Assembly (NCBI RefSeq): GCF_000813005.1
Contig: NZ_JSYP01000004.1
Coordinates: 1-64,000, forward strand
From: Flavobacterium sp. KMS
GTDB lineage: Bacteria > Bacteroidota > Bacteroidia > Flavobacteriales > Flavobacteriaceae
Direction of reading: 5' to 3'
Length of the DNA: 64,000 nucleotides
A program made the position numbers and the translations under genes. Positions 1 to 6,836 of this stretch are shown in pieces; within the stretch, counting starts at the first letter, position 1, and each line of letters starts with the position of its first letter. The notes under the pieces are model-generated. The model was not told the origin of the DNA and made no database searches. It saw only the letters and a list, made by a program, of their open reading frames with translations.

Positions 1-177
1 GTTTATTTTTTAACAGTCTGATAACGGTATGTTTACAGGTGTTCTTTTTTCTTTATCTCTGGCTTTTTTTGGGTTTTTTACCTGTTTCCGCTGGGTTTTG
101 CTAGGTTTCGCGCAAAGTCACTAAGGCGCAAAGTTTGTTATATTGTCGTTTACATGGAGTTTCTATTGGATTTTGTC
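1..177. other. Intergenic, no gene seen
   Basis: No coding region is supported here. Around 110-136 there is a phrase in which gcgcaaag recurs, with cactaag between the two copies. A related phrase (ccgcaaagctcacaaagc) lies at 28106-28123 between two genes. It looks like degenerate intergenic repeat material, not a gene. Confidence 0.5.
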
Positions 178-179
178 GC

Positions 180-263
180 CCCTAGCCCTGATAATAGCGG
201 AAATCCTTGTCCTTTTTTCTTTAAAAAAGGCAAGATTGTAGTAGATAGCAGGAAATAGCTCCT
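180..263 (+). repeat. Dispersed structured intergenic repeat, copy A
   Basis: The left border reads tagccctgataatagcgg and the right border gatagcaggaaatagctcct. Between them is a stem (ccttgtcctttttt against aaaaaaggcaag). Four further copies with the same borders and different stem sequences lie at about 11455, 27165, 30906 and 47283. The borders are conserved while the stem changes with compensation, which suggests selection on structure or mobility of a REP/MITE-like unit. I do not know its function. Confidence 0.7.
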
Positions 264-293
264 AAAAAAAACCACTCCACATATAATGACATA

Positions 294-329
294 AAAAAAA
301 GTGGCTACTATATAGTAGCCACTTTTTTA
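294..329. terminator. Bidirectional intrinsic terminator
   Basis: A perfect 12-bp inverted repeat (agtggctactat / atagtagccact) is flanked by an A run on the left and a T run on the right. It sits directly after the stop codon of the minus-strand FKBP lipoprotein gene. Confidence 0.85.
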
Positions 330-357
330 TAAAACTTAAATCAACCAATCCTTACAT

Positions 358-1476
358 CTATTTCTTCAAAGGATAAGTATTATCAAGATATACTCTAGTT
401 CTTTCCGGAGACGTATAATCAAATGTTTTCGTAGCCTGAATATACGCAGGCACACCTTGCGTTTCATCTATATATATTGTTGAAAGATCATCCTTTGCCG
501 CACCATTAAAAGGATAATACCCATTACTAATAGTTTTACCATCTATAATAATATCCGGTCTTTTAGTTTCCACCTTAGTAGTATAACCATCACCATCATC
601 ATCAACATCTAAGAAATCAGGAATCCCATCTTTATCTGTATCATCTGGATTATCTCCTAGTTTCTGATTAGGATATTCAGTCGTATTACGCATATCTCTC
701 ATATACCCATCGCCATTTTTATCCTCTAAATACGATAAAATCCCATCTCCATCATGATCCAAACGCTGCAATGCATATAGTTTAAAGCTAAAAACTAAAG
801 GAGAATAAGAAGGAATAGAACCGCTACCGCCAGCATAATACCCCAATCCTGAAGGCAAAAACATTACTCCTGCTCCAAAATCATTATATTTTATCGTACC
901 ACTAGCAGAATCACCTACTGCAGTACCAACTTTAAATTCCGGAAAGACTTCACCCCAACCTTTAATCATTTGATACAAGTCATAAAAAGTTTGTGGAAAC
1001 ACTACTTCTTCAAACTGAGTAGCCGTAACAACCGAAGGATCTGTAGTTGTCGCACCAGCTTTTCTAAACAAATAAGTACCATTATAAGATGACAAAACCC
1101 CATCTACATTACTTGGCGACTCACCAGTTCCTTCACGCAACACCAAATAATATAATTTATAATCTACATTATGCAAATTTACTGTCTTAACTTTTAAAGT
1201 CGGAAATGTTGGACTATTCAAATAAGACTTGATAGATTTTTGCTCATTCGGCTTTGTAATTAACTCAATTTTCACGTTTTGATCATCTGTCTGACCAGGA
1301 TTATTGGTTACCGTAATAGTATTAGCTTCTAAATAATCTTCAATAACAGCAATATCTGTATTATACTGTTCTTGAAAATCTCTTAAGGGCTCTACGTCTG
1401 CAGAATCACTTTTTGAACATGAGAATATAGCCAGTGTTGCAAATGTTAAAATAAAATAATACTTAAATTTATTCAT
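358..1476 (-). CDS. FKBP-type peptidyl-prolyl isomerase lipoprotein
   Basis: A 372-residue exported lipoprotein. The signal peptide ends in a lipobox (IFSC) with the lipidated cysteine at residue 20. The central part (about residues 100-235) resembles the FKBP prolyl-isomerase fold as seen in Flavobacteriia, including LREGTGESP and a GAGVMFLPSGLGYY segment. After it comes an acidic Asp/Gly-rich region (DHDGDG, DTDKDG, DVDDDGDG) typical of calcium-binding thrombospondin type 3 repeats. Likely role: folding or assembly of envelope proteins; some FKBP lipoproteins in this phylum belong to gliding machinery, but this one has no gliding neighbours. It is transcribed alone and ends at a strong terminator. 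Confidence 0.85.
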   Translation of the reverse strand: MNKFKYYFILTFATLAIFSCSKSDSADVEPLRDFQEQYNTDIAVIEDYLEANTITVTNNPGQTDDQNVKIELITKPNEQKSIKSYLNSPTFPTLKVKTVNLHNVDYKLYYLVLREGTGESPSNVDGVLSSYNGTYLFRKAGATTTDPSVVTATQFEEVVFPQTFYDLYQMIKGWGEVFPEFKVGTAVGDSASGTIKYNDFGAGVMFLPSGLGYYAGGSGSIPSYSPLVFSFKLYALQRLDHDGDGILSYLEDKNGDGYMRDMRNTTEYPNQKLGDNPDDTDKDGIPDFLDVDDDGDGYTTKVETKRPDIIIDGKTISNGYYPFNGAAKDDLSTIYIDETQGVPAYIQATKTFDYTSPERTRVYLDNTYPLKK

Positions 1477-1554
1477 TAATGTTGATTTTTAGGTGCGCAA
1501 GATACAATATTGATTTATTTTTGTAAAGAATTTAACTCTGAATTTAGAAAATTT

Positions 1555-1944
1555 ATGCGAATAGATAAATACTTATGGTGTGTGCGTTACTACAAGACCC
1601 GAAATATGGTCACTGAGGCATGCAAGAAGAACCATATTACAGTGAACGGCCAAGTTGCAAAACCCTCTAAAGAAGTTTTTCCGACTGACAAAATTACGTT
1701 TCGTAAAGACCAGATTACTCAAATTATAACCGTCCTTGATATTCCTGAGAATAGAGTTAGCGCAAAACTTGTCGACATATATAGAAAAAACGAAACTCCC
1801 GCTGAAGCATATGCTCATTTGGAACTATTAAAACTATCCAAAGAACATTATCGAAAAAACGGAACTGGTAGACCTACTAAAAAGGATCGTAGGGATATTG
1901 ACGAATTTGGAAATGACATTTCAGATGACGAAGACGAGACCTAA
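1555..1944 (+). CDS. S4-domain RNA-binding protein, Hsp15-like
   Basis: A 129-residue protein starting MRIDKYLWCVRYYKTR, which is the S4 RNA-binding fold of the Hsp15 (HslR) family; Hsp15 binds stalled 50S subunits carrying nascent chains. The C-terminus is basic and then acidic (DDEDET). An in-frame TTG exists at 1510, but a promoter-like TATTTTTG covers 1516-1523, so transcription probably starts after it. The S4 domain begins exactly at the ATG at 1555, so I place the start there. It is followed 59 bases later by a phosphoribosyltransferase gene on the same strand. Confidence 0.85.
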   Translation: MRIDKYLWCVRYYKTRNMVTEACKKNHITVNGQVAKPSKEVFPTDKITFRKDQITQIITVLDIPENRVSAKLVDIYRKNETPAEAYAHLELLKLSKEHYRKNGTGRPTKKDRRDIDEFGNDISDDEDET

Positions 1945-2003
1945 TAGCATCCTAACCAGATTTCATATCTTACACACTTTACATTATTTAAAAAATAACC
2001 ACA

Positions 2004-2504
2004 ATGAGCAAAAACATCATCTTAACAAATCAAGAGATTGAACATAAAATAAAACGAATTGCCTACCAGATATACGAAACCTTTGTAGATGATGAAGAAA
2101 TCGTAATTGCAGGTATCGCAGCCAACGGCTTCATCTTCGCTAAAAAAGTAGCAGTAGCCCTTGAAGCCATCTCCCCTATTAAAGTATCTCTTTGTGAAGT
2201 ACAGATAAATAAACAGAAACCTGAATCTCCTATAAGCACCTCCCTAACCAAAGAACAATACGCCAACAAAGGCTTAGTACTTGTAGATGATGTATTGAAT
2301 TCTGGCACTACTTTAATATATGCCGTTCGTCATTTTCTAGATGTTCCTTTAAAGAAATTCAAAACTGCCGTTCTAGTCGATAGAAATCACAAGAAATATC
2401 CCGTAAAAGCAGATTTTAAAGGAATATCTCTTTCGACTTCTTTATTAGAGCACGTACAAGTTGTATTTGATGACAATAATAATGATTATGCTTTCTTAAG
2501 CTAA
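2004..2504 (+). CDS. Phosphoribosyltransferase family protein (PyrR-like)
   Basis: A 166-residue type I phosphoribosyltransferase. The PRPP-binding signature VLVDDVLNSGTT spans residues 92-103, and IAGIAANGFIFAKK at about 35-48 forms the upstream part of the fold. Size and layout match PyrR-like or purine phosphoribosyltransferases; the substrate base cannot be told from sequence. Its 3' end overlaps the convergent shikimate kinase gene by 9 bases. Confidence 0.85.
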   Translation: MSKNIILTNQEIEHKIKRIAYQIYETFVDDEEIVIAGIAANGFIFAKKVAVALEAISPIKVSLCEVQINKQKPESPISTSLTKEQYANKGLVLVDDVLNSGTTLIYAVRHFLDVPLKKFKTAVLVDRNHKKYPVKADFKGISLSTSLLEHVQVVFDDNNNDYAFLS

Positions 2505-3014
2505 AATCTCAAGTATATCCGAAACCGTTTCATCAATAGTCTTCTCATCTACGCTTACCTTATACTTTGCTTGGTTGTAGTAAAAACTTCTTTCGAAAAG
2601 ATGTGTAGCTATAAACTCTCTCATCTCTTCTTCATTTTTATCAGCAATAAGTGGGCGTTTACTTTTATTATGAAGTAAACGTCCGTATAATGTATCGATA
2701 GACGCTTTTAAATAAATAGAATCTACTCCTTCTTTATTCAATAATTCATGGTTATTAGCATAACACGGAGTCCCTCCTCCTAAACCTATAATCATTTCTT
2801 CGGGTGATTGAAGCAATTCTCGGAACATTTCATGCTCTAATTTTCTAAAATATATCTCTCCATTCTTATCAAAAATCTCATTTACGGTTAAATTAACCTT
2901 ATTTTCGATGCATTTATCTAAATCTAGAAAAGGAATTTCTGTGGTTTTTGACAATTTTTGAGCAATTGTTGACTTGCCGCAACCCATATACCCTAATAAC
3001 ACTATTTTTTTCAT
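2496..3014 (-). CDS. aroK: Shikimate kinase
   Basis: A 172-residue cytoplasmic kinase that phosphorylates the 3-hydroxyl of shikimate in the chorismate pathway. The Walker A loop GYMGCGKST is at residues 8-16, the shikimate-binding DLDKCIE segment follows at about 31-37, and GLGGGTPC (about 77-84) is the family's central glycine motif. SKRPLIA matches the lid region. Length is typical. It converges with the phosphoribosyltransferase gene, sharing 9 bases. Confidence 0.95.
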   Translation of the reverse strand: MKKIVLLGYMGCGKSTIAQKLSKTTEIPFLDLDKCIENKVNLTVNEIFDKNGEIYFRKLEHEMFRELLQSPEEMIIGLGGGTPCYANNHELLNKEGVDSIYLKASIDTLYGRLLHNKSKRPLIADKNEEEMREFIATHLFERSFYYNQAKYKVSVDEKTIDETVSDILEILA

Positions 3015-3065
3015 ACTAATAAAAGCTTATAAACTAAGACGTTGGAAATTTTTCTAAAAAAAAGA

Positions 3066-3098
3066 CAAATTTATAATAAAAATGCTTGGAAACTTCAA
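3066..3098 (-). promoter_or_regulatory. Possible promoter for aroK
   Basis: On the minus strand there is a TAAATTTG (-7 type) and a TTG 22 bases upstream. It sits about 50 bases before the aroK start and overlaps the divergent tRNA promoter. The spacing is slightly long, so this is tentative. Confidence 0.4.
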
Positions 3099-3117
3099 TA
3101 ATAACTCCTTATATTTG
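3086..3117 (+). promoter_or_regulatory. Promoter of the tRNA array
   Basis: TTG at 3086-3088, a 21-base gap, then TATATTTG at 3110-3117. This matches the Bacteroidota housekeeping promoter (TTG / TAnnTTTG). The first tRNA begins 25 bases later. Confidence 0.75.
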
Positions 3118-3141
3118 CACCCGCATTCAAGGAAAGAATAT

Positions 3142-3214
3142 GACTCGATAGCTCAGTTGGTAGAGCACATCACTTTTAATGATGGGGTCCTGGGTTCGAG
3201 CCCCAGTCGGGTCA
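3142..3214 (+). tRNA. tRNA-Lys (anticodon TTT), copy 1
   Basis: A 73-nt cloverleaf. Acceptor GACTCGA pairs with TCGGGTC (one G-T pair), discriminator A. The anticodon arm is CATCA-CTTTTAA-TGATG with TTT at the anticodon, and the T arm is intact (TTCGAGC loop region). It is the first and unpaired member of the array, with no tRNA-Leu copy after it. CCA is not encoded in full. Confidence 0.97.
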
Positions 3215-3254
3215 CAAAATTTGTGATTAAAAAAAATACTTTCCTTGATAGCAA

Positions 3255-3327
3255 GACTCGATAGCTCAGTTGGTAGAGCACATCACTTTTAATGATGGGG
3301 TCCTGGGTTCGAGCCCCAGTCGGGTCA
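3255..3327 (+). tRNA. tRNA-Lys (TTT), copy 2
   Basis: Identical over all 73 nt to the copy at 3142. It opens the first Lys-hairpin-Leu tandem unit and is followed by an intrinsic terminator-like hairpin and an intact tRNA-Leu. Confidence 0.97.
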
Positions 3328-3332
3328 CAAAT

Positions 3333-3365
3333 GGTCGAGTATTAACTTACTTGACCTTTTTTTTT
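3333..3365 (+). terminator. Terminator-like hairpin between tRNA-Lys and tRNA-Leu
   Basis: GGTCGAGT (3333-3340) pairs with ACTTGACC (3349-3356) with one G-T pair, followed by nine T. It lies between tRNA-Lys copy 2 and the tRNA-Leu gene, so it may act as a partial terminator or processing hairpin. Confidence 0.65.
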
Positions 3366-3448
3366 GGCCACGTGGAGAAACGGTAGACTTGCCATCTTGA
3401 GGGGGTGGTGCTCGAAAGGGCGTGTGGGTTCAAATCCCACCGTGGTCA
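3366..3448 (+). tRNA. tRNA-Leu (anticodon GAG)
   Basis: An 83-nt class II tRNA. Acceptor GGCCACG pairs with CGTGGTC (one G-T), discriminator A. The anticodon arm is CCATC-TTGAGGG-GGTGG, giving GAG. A long variable arm (TGCTC...GGGCG) and a T arm GTGGG-TTCAAAT-CCCAC are present. It is the only copy of the Leu series in this array with all stems intact. The D arm is short and unusual. Confidence 0.85.
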
Positions 3449-3469
3449 CGATACAGTAAAGAAATTATA

Positions 3470-3542
3470 GACTCGATAGCTCAGTTGGTAGAGCACATCA
3501 CTTTTAATGATGGGGTCCTGGGTTCGAGCCCCAGTCGGGTCA
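3470..3542 (+). tRNA. tRNA-Lys (TTT), copy 3
   Basis: Identical to the other four tRNA-Lys genes. It opens the second tandem unit; the hairpin after it (about 3548-3572) has lost pairing and its T run. Confidence 0.97.
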
Positions 3543-3576
3543 CAAAAAGTCAGGTAATTATTTACTTAACTTTATT

Positions 3577-3658
3577 TACCACGCAGAGAGATGATAGACT
3601 AGTCATCTTGAGGAGTAATACTCAGAAAAGCGTGTGGGTGCAAACCCCACGATAGTCA
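3577..3658 (+). pseudogene. Decayed tRNA-Leu copy 1
   Basis: It aligns along its full length with the tRNA-Leu at 3366-3448, but the acceptor no longer pairs (TACCACG against GATAGTC), the T loop reads TGCAAAC, and the anticodon stem (TCATC / GTAAT) is broken. It still carries TTGAGGA in the anticodon loop. It should not fold as a normal tRNA. Confidence 0.75.
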
Positions 3659-3672
3659 GAATAAAAAAGAAT

Positions 3673-3745
3673 GACTCGATAGCTCAGTTGGTAGAGCACA
3701 TCACTTTTAATGATGGGGTCCTGGGTTCGAGCCCCAGTCGGGTCA
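3673..3745 (+). tRNA. tRNA-Lys (TTT), copy 4
   Basis: Identical to the other tRNA-Lys copies. It opens the third tandem unit, followed by a degraded hairpin and a decayed Leu copy. Confidence 0.97.
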
Positions 3746-3777
3746 CAAAAGATTAAGTAATTATTTTACTTATTTTT

Positions 3778-3859
3778 TACCACGCAGAGAGATGACAGAC
3801 TAATCATCTTGAGGAGTAATACTCAGAAAAGCGTGTGGGTGCAAATCCCACGATAGTCA
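3778..3859 (+). pseudogene. Decayed tRNA-Leu copy 2
   Basis: Nearly identical to the decayed copy at 3577-3658 and broken in the same places (acceptor TACCACG/GATAGTC, TGCAAAT T loop). The shared lesions suggest that this unit was duplicated after the Leu gene had decayed. Confidence 0.75.
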
Positions 3860-3874
3860 GAATAGAAAAAGAAT

Positions 3875-3947
3875 GACTCGATAGCTCAGTTGGTAGAGCA
3901 CATCACTTTTAATGATGGGGTCCTGGGTTCGAGCCCCAGTCGGGTCA
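3875..3947 (+). tRNA. tRNA-Lys (TTT), copy 5
   Basis: Identical to the other tRNA-Lys copies. It opens the last tandem unit. Confidence 0.97.
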
Positions 3948-3952
3948 CAAAA

Positions 3953-3985
3953 GGTCGAGTAATTAATTTACTTGACCTTTTTTTT
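3953..3985 (+). terminator. Terminator-like hairpin after tRNA-Lys copy 5
   Basis: GGTCGAGT (3953-3960) pairs with ACTTGACC (3970-3977), followed by eight T. It is the counterpart of the hairpin at 3333-3365; the two middle units carry degraded versions. Confidence 0.65.
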
Positions 3986-4067
3986 AGCCACGTAGAGAAT
4001 TATTGACTTTTCATATTGAAAAGATGATGCTAGCAAGAGCATACAGGTTTAAATCTTACCGTGGTTA
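3986..4067 (+). pseudogene. Degenerate tRNA-Leu-like copy with GAA anticodon
   Basis: It aligns with tRNA-Leu(GAG). Unlike the two middle copies it keeps a fully paired acceptor (AGCCACG / CGTGGTT) and a variable-arm stem (GCT/AGC). The anticodon loop is TTGAAAA, so the triplet is GAA (Phe), inside a class II tRNA body. The T stem (ACAGG / CTTAC) has two mismatches. Probably a pseudogene, but it is the least decayed of the three. Confidence 0.6.
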
Positions 4068-4072
4068 CAATG

Positions 4073-4110
4073 AAAAGCGAAATATTATTTTTTTAGTATT
4101 TCGCTTTTTC
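4073..4110 (+). terminator. Terminator of the tRNA array
   Basis: aaaagcgaaata pairs with tatttcgctttt across a T-rich loop and is followed by T residues. It closes the tRNA region. Confidence 0.75.
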
Positions 4111-4219
4111 TTTATAAAGTTATATACTAAAAGTCAAAATACAATAATCCTACTATTGCCATAAAATAAACAATCCCAAAACACGTTAAACATTTTAAAA
4201 CCTACTAATTTATTTTTAT

Positions 4220-4720
4220 ATGAAACGATTATTACTTATTCTATTATTTACTACTACAACTGCAAGCTGGTGTCAATCTGGAACTGATTACTTTGATCAG
4301 GCATTACGAAAAGCCGAAAGCGGTAATACCAAAGGCGCAATAGCCGATTACACTAAAGCAATTAAGCTTAGAGCCAACTTTGCCGAGGCTTACCAAAACA
4401 GAGGTGTTGCAAAACTAAAACTCAACGACACTAAAGGTGCTCTAGCCGATTTTAATAAAACAATCGAAATAGACAATATGAATGCAGATGCTTTTACTGG
4501 CAGAGCAAACGTAAACTACAAGTTAAACAACTTTAAAGCCGCTATTGAGGATTGTACTTCTGCTATTAATTTGAATCCTAAAGACTATGTCGCCTACAAC
4601 CTCAGAGGTACCTTATACACACAAATTCAAGATAAAAAAAGTGCGTGCAAGGATTTCTCTAAAGCAATAGAATTAGGAAGTAAAAGCGCCATTAAAAACA
4701 AAGCTACTTTCTGTAAATAA
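4220..4720 (+). CDS. Exported tetratricopeptide-repeat protein
   Basis: A 166-residue protein with a signal peptide (MKRLLLILLFTTTTASWCQ) followed by about three to four TPR units (YFDQALRKAESGNTKGAIADYTKAI is the first; later units contain AYQNRGVAKLKLNDTKGALAD and YNLRGTLYTQIQDKKSACKD). TPRs form helical scaffolds for protein contacts, here in the periplasm. The partner is unknown. It is a single gene with a strong terminator directly after it. Confidence 0.8.
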   Translation: MKRLLLILLFTTTTASWCQSGTDYFDQALRKAESGNTKGAIADYTKAIKLRANFAEAYQNRGVAKLKLNDTKGALADFNKTIEIDNMNADAFTGRANVNYKLNNFKAAIEDCTSAINLNPKDYVAYNLRGTLYTQIQDKKSACKDFSKAIELGSKSAIKNKATFCK

Positions 4721-4733
4721 AAAACATTAAAAA

Positions 4734-4779
4734 AAGCCCCAACTATTCTTCCTCATAAAGTAATAGTTGGGGCTTTTTT
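4734..4779. terminator. Intrinsic terminator
   Basis: aagccccaactatt (4734-4747) and aatagttggggctt (4762-4775) form a 14-bp perfect stem followed by T residues; an A run precedes it. Confidence 0.9.
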
Positions 4780-4861
4780 GTATTCTAACTTATACTTACA
4801 TTTGAGAAGATATCCGTCTAATCAATTTGATTTAATCTAAAACTTATTCGATATAACACCT

Positions 4862-5830
4862 ATGTCAATTCTCAAAAAAATAAACGCACAGGCAGAAACC
4901 GACAAAAACTCAGGTTTTGGAACCAACTCTAATAGTTACGGAGGACGCTTTGTAAATAAAAATGGAACTCCTAATGTTGAAAAAACAGGAATGCACTTAT
5001 TACGTCGCATTAGTTGGTATCACACAATGATTGATATGCCTACCTGGAAATTCATGCTTGTTCTATTCTCCTTTTACATTGCCATCAATTTCATTTTTGC
5101 CATTCTTTATTTCGGTATTGGTATTGAGCATCTAGATGGAATAGTAGCTTCTCAAAGCGAATGGTCAAAATTTGGACAAGCGTATTTCTTTAGCGCTCAA
5201 ACTTTCACAACCGTAGGTTACGGACATATTAGCCCCACCGGTTTTTTAACCAGTGCTTTATCTGCAGCCGAGGCTTTAATAGGATTACTAAGTTTTGCTA
5301 TTGCAACTGGTTTATTCTTTGGGAGATTTAGCCGCCCAACGGCATTTCTTAAATTCTCTCACAATGCATTAATTAGTCCTTACCAAAACGACAAGGCTTT
5401 AATGATTCGTCTAGTTCCTTTTAAAAATACAAATTTCACCGATGCTGAAGCAAAAATCACTTTAGGAATGAGTATTGAAGAAAATGGTGTAATGACAAAT
5501 AAGTTCTATTCATTAGACTTAGAGCTACACAAAATAAATGCACTTACATTAAGCTGGACATTAGTACATCCTATAACCGACAAAAGTCCGCTGTATAAAT
5601 TCACTAAAGAAGACTTCGCCTCTATTCATGGAGAAATTCTGGTCTTCATTAAAACCTTTGATGACATGTACAGCAATACTGTTGCTGCAAGAACTTCTTA
5701 CACCTTCAAAGAGGTCTTATACGGTGCGAAATTTGAACCAATGTACAACAGAAGCAAAGATGCCTCTAAAACTGTACTACATTTAGATAAGCTAAACTCT
5801 CATCAAGCTGTCAATTTTGAACAAAGCTAA
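4862..5830 (+). CDS. Inward-rectifier (KirBac-type) potassium channel
   Basis: A 322-residue inner-membrane K+ channel. The selectivity filter TVGYG is at residues 117-121, between TM1 (about 63-85) and TM2 (about 130-154). The slide-helix region (about 45-60) precedes TM1, and FSRPTAFLKFS after TM2 leads into the cytoplasmic immunoglobulin-like IRK domain (about 160-300). Length and domain order match KirBac channels. No partner gene is adjacent; the next gene downstream is the photoprotection regulator. Confidence 0.92.
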   Translation: MSILKKINAQAETDKNSGFGTNSNSYGGRFVNKNGTPNVEKTGMHLLRRISWYHTMIDMPTWKFMLVLFSFYIAINFIFAILYFGIGIEHLDGIVASQSEWSKFGQAYFFSAQTFTTVGYGHISPTGFLTSALSAAEALIGLLSFAIATGLFFGRFSRPTAFLKFSHNALISPYQNDKALMIRLVPFKNTNFTDAEAKITLGMSIEENGVMTNKFYSLDLELHKINALTLSWTLVHPITDKSPLYKFTKEDFASIHGEILVFIKTFDDMYSNTVAARTSYTFKEVLYGAKFEPMYNRSKDASKTVLHLDKLNSHQAVNFEQS

Positions 5831-5873
5831 AACGATAAATTCCTTGTTTTTACTATTTTTCTAGAAATTAAGC

Positions 5874-5881
5874 TACATTTG
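5874..5881 (+). promoter_or_regulatory. Possible -7 element of the MerR-type regulator gene
   Basis: TACATTTG fits TAnnTTTG. A TTG at 5844-5846 is 27 bases upstream, too far for a standard -33 box, as might be expected of a promoter that needs an activator. The element overlaps the left arm of the palindrome at 5879-5910. Confidence 0.45.
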
Positions 5882-5910
5882 TTTATCAAATATTAATAAA
5901 TGATAAACAA
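5879..5910. promoter_or_regulatory. 32-bp palindromic operator, site 1 (regulator gene)
   Basis: TTGTTTATCA (5879-5888) and TGATAAACAA (5901-5910) form a perfect 10-bp inverted repeat with a 12-base centre. In the reduced form TTGTTTA-N18-TAAACAA it recurs with identical length at 6805-6836 and, in degenerate form, at 13547-13578. It covers the start codon of the regulator gene at 5900, which fits autorepression. Confidence 0.7.
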
Positions 5911-6799
5911 TATAAAAAGTGTTTTTAGCATAAAAGACCTTGAAAATCTTTCTGGCATTAAAGCACACACCATTCGTATTTGGGAAAAGAGATACAATAT
6001 CCTTGAGCCAATGCGTACTGACACCAACATTCGAACCTATGATTTAGCTAGTTTACAAAAACTATTAAACATTACGCTACTACATGAATATGGTTATAAG
6101 ATTTCGAAAATAGCTACTTATCCACAAGAAAAGATTCCACAATTAGTCAGGGAAATCATTTCTAGTAAAAACGCAAAAAATCACGCCATAAGTTCTTTTA
6201 AAATGGCAATGATGAATTTTGATCAGGAATTATTCTTCAATACTTTTAATTGGCTTACCGCCGAAAAGTCTTTTAAGGAAGTTTTTCACCAAGTGTTTAT
6301 TCCTTTATTGAATGAATTAGGTTTATTATGGCAATCTGAAACCATAACTCCTGCCCACGAACATTTTGTAAGTTATCTAATTAAGCAGAAACTATACATT
6401 AATACGGAGAAGCTTCAGGTTCTGAAACCAACAAAAACAGATAAAATTTTTGTTCTTTCTTTACCAATGAATGAAATTCATGAACTTGGATTAATGTACA
6501 TTCAATACGAAATATTACTGCAAGGTTATAAAACTATTTATTTAGGCGAAAGTATGCCTATTGAAAACCTGAAAGAACTTAACAATCATTTTGACAATAT
6601 TACTTATGTTTCTTATCTCACTATTCAGCCGGACCGCAGTATAGTTAATCAATATGTAGCCAATATGAGTTCTGAGCTTTTGAACAACTCTAATGAAATA
6701 TGGCTAATTGGAAAATTGGTTGAGCACATTGAAACCGAAAATCTAGATCAAAAAGTACACATTTTTAACTCCATCGAAGAATTAGTGAGCCAGATATAA
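5900..6799 (+). CDS. CarH/LitR-like MerR regulator with B12-binding domain
   Basis: A 299-residue regulator. Residues 8-75 form a MerR-type winged helix-turn-helix (FSIKDLENLSGIKAHTIRIW, then RTYD). Residues about 95-170 form the four-helix cap, containing W144 and E154-H155, that is the Wx9EH signature by which CarH holds adenosylcobalamin. The Rossmann-like B12 domain follows, with ExHxxG at 192-197 and H194 as likely lower axial ligand. In CarH proteins, light breaks the cobalt-carbon bond and releases DNA. Gene order (crtI, crtB, crtZ, photolyase directly downstream) supports light control of photoprotection. Light sensing itself is inferred. Confidence 0.85.
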   Translation: MINNIKSVFSIKDLENLSGIKAHTIRIWEKRYNILEPMRTDTNIRTYDLASLQKLLNITLLHEYGYKISKIATYPQEKIPQLVREIISSKNAKNHAISSFKMAMMNFDQELFFNTFNWLTAEKSFKEVFHQVFIPLLNELGLLWQSETITPAHEHFVSYLIKQKLYINTEKLQVLKPTKTDKIFVLSLPMNEIHELGLMYIQYEILLQGYKTIYLGESMPIENLKELNNHFDNITYVSYLTIQPDRSIVNQYVANMSSELLNNSNEIWLIGKLVEHIETENLDQKVHIFNSIEELVSQI

Positions 6800-6804
6800 T
6801 TATT

Positions 6805-6836
6805 TTGTTTAATTATTTTGTAGTTTTGTTAAACAA
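6805..6836. promoter_or_regulatory. 32-bp palindromic operator, site 2 (crtI operon)
   Basis: TTTGTTTAA (6804-6812) and TTAAACAAA (6829-6837) are inverted, giving TTGTTTA-N18-TAAACAA over 6805-6836. A -7-type TAGTTTTG (6821-6828) lies inside, directly before the right arm. The right arm reaches the crtI start codon at 6837, so binding would block transcription of the carotenoid operon. Confidence 0.75.

Larger units (their letters stand above)
3255..4067 (+). repeat. Tandem repeat of a tRNA-Lys/hairpin/tRNA-Leu unit, four copies
   Basis: Four units of about 190-215 bp begin at 3255, 3470, 3673 and 3875. Each is one perfect tRNA-Lys, a hairpin and a tRNA-Leu-like sequence. Lys copies are identical while Leu copies decay, which fits expansion by unequal crossing-over with selection on Lys dosage only. 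Confidence 0.85.

Noticed and set aside
3082..3655. Open frames giving DSIAQLVEHITFNDGVLGSS-like peptides
   Set aside because: They are translations of the tRNA-Lys copies, not genes.
3142..4067. Regularly spaced repeats resembling a CRISPR array
   Set aside because: The repeats are full tRNA genes of 73 nt, and the spacers are related to each other as tRNA-Leu copies.
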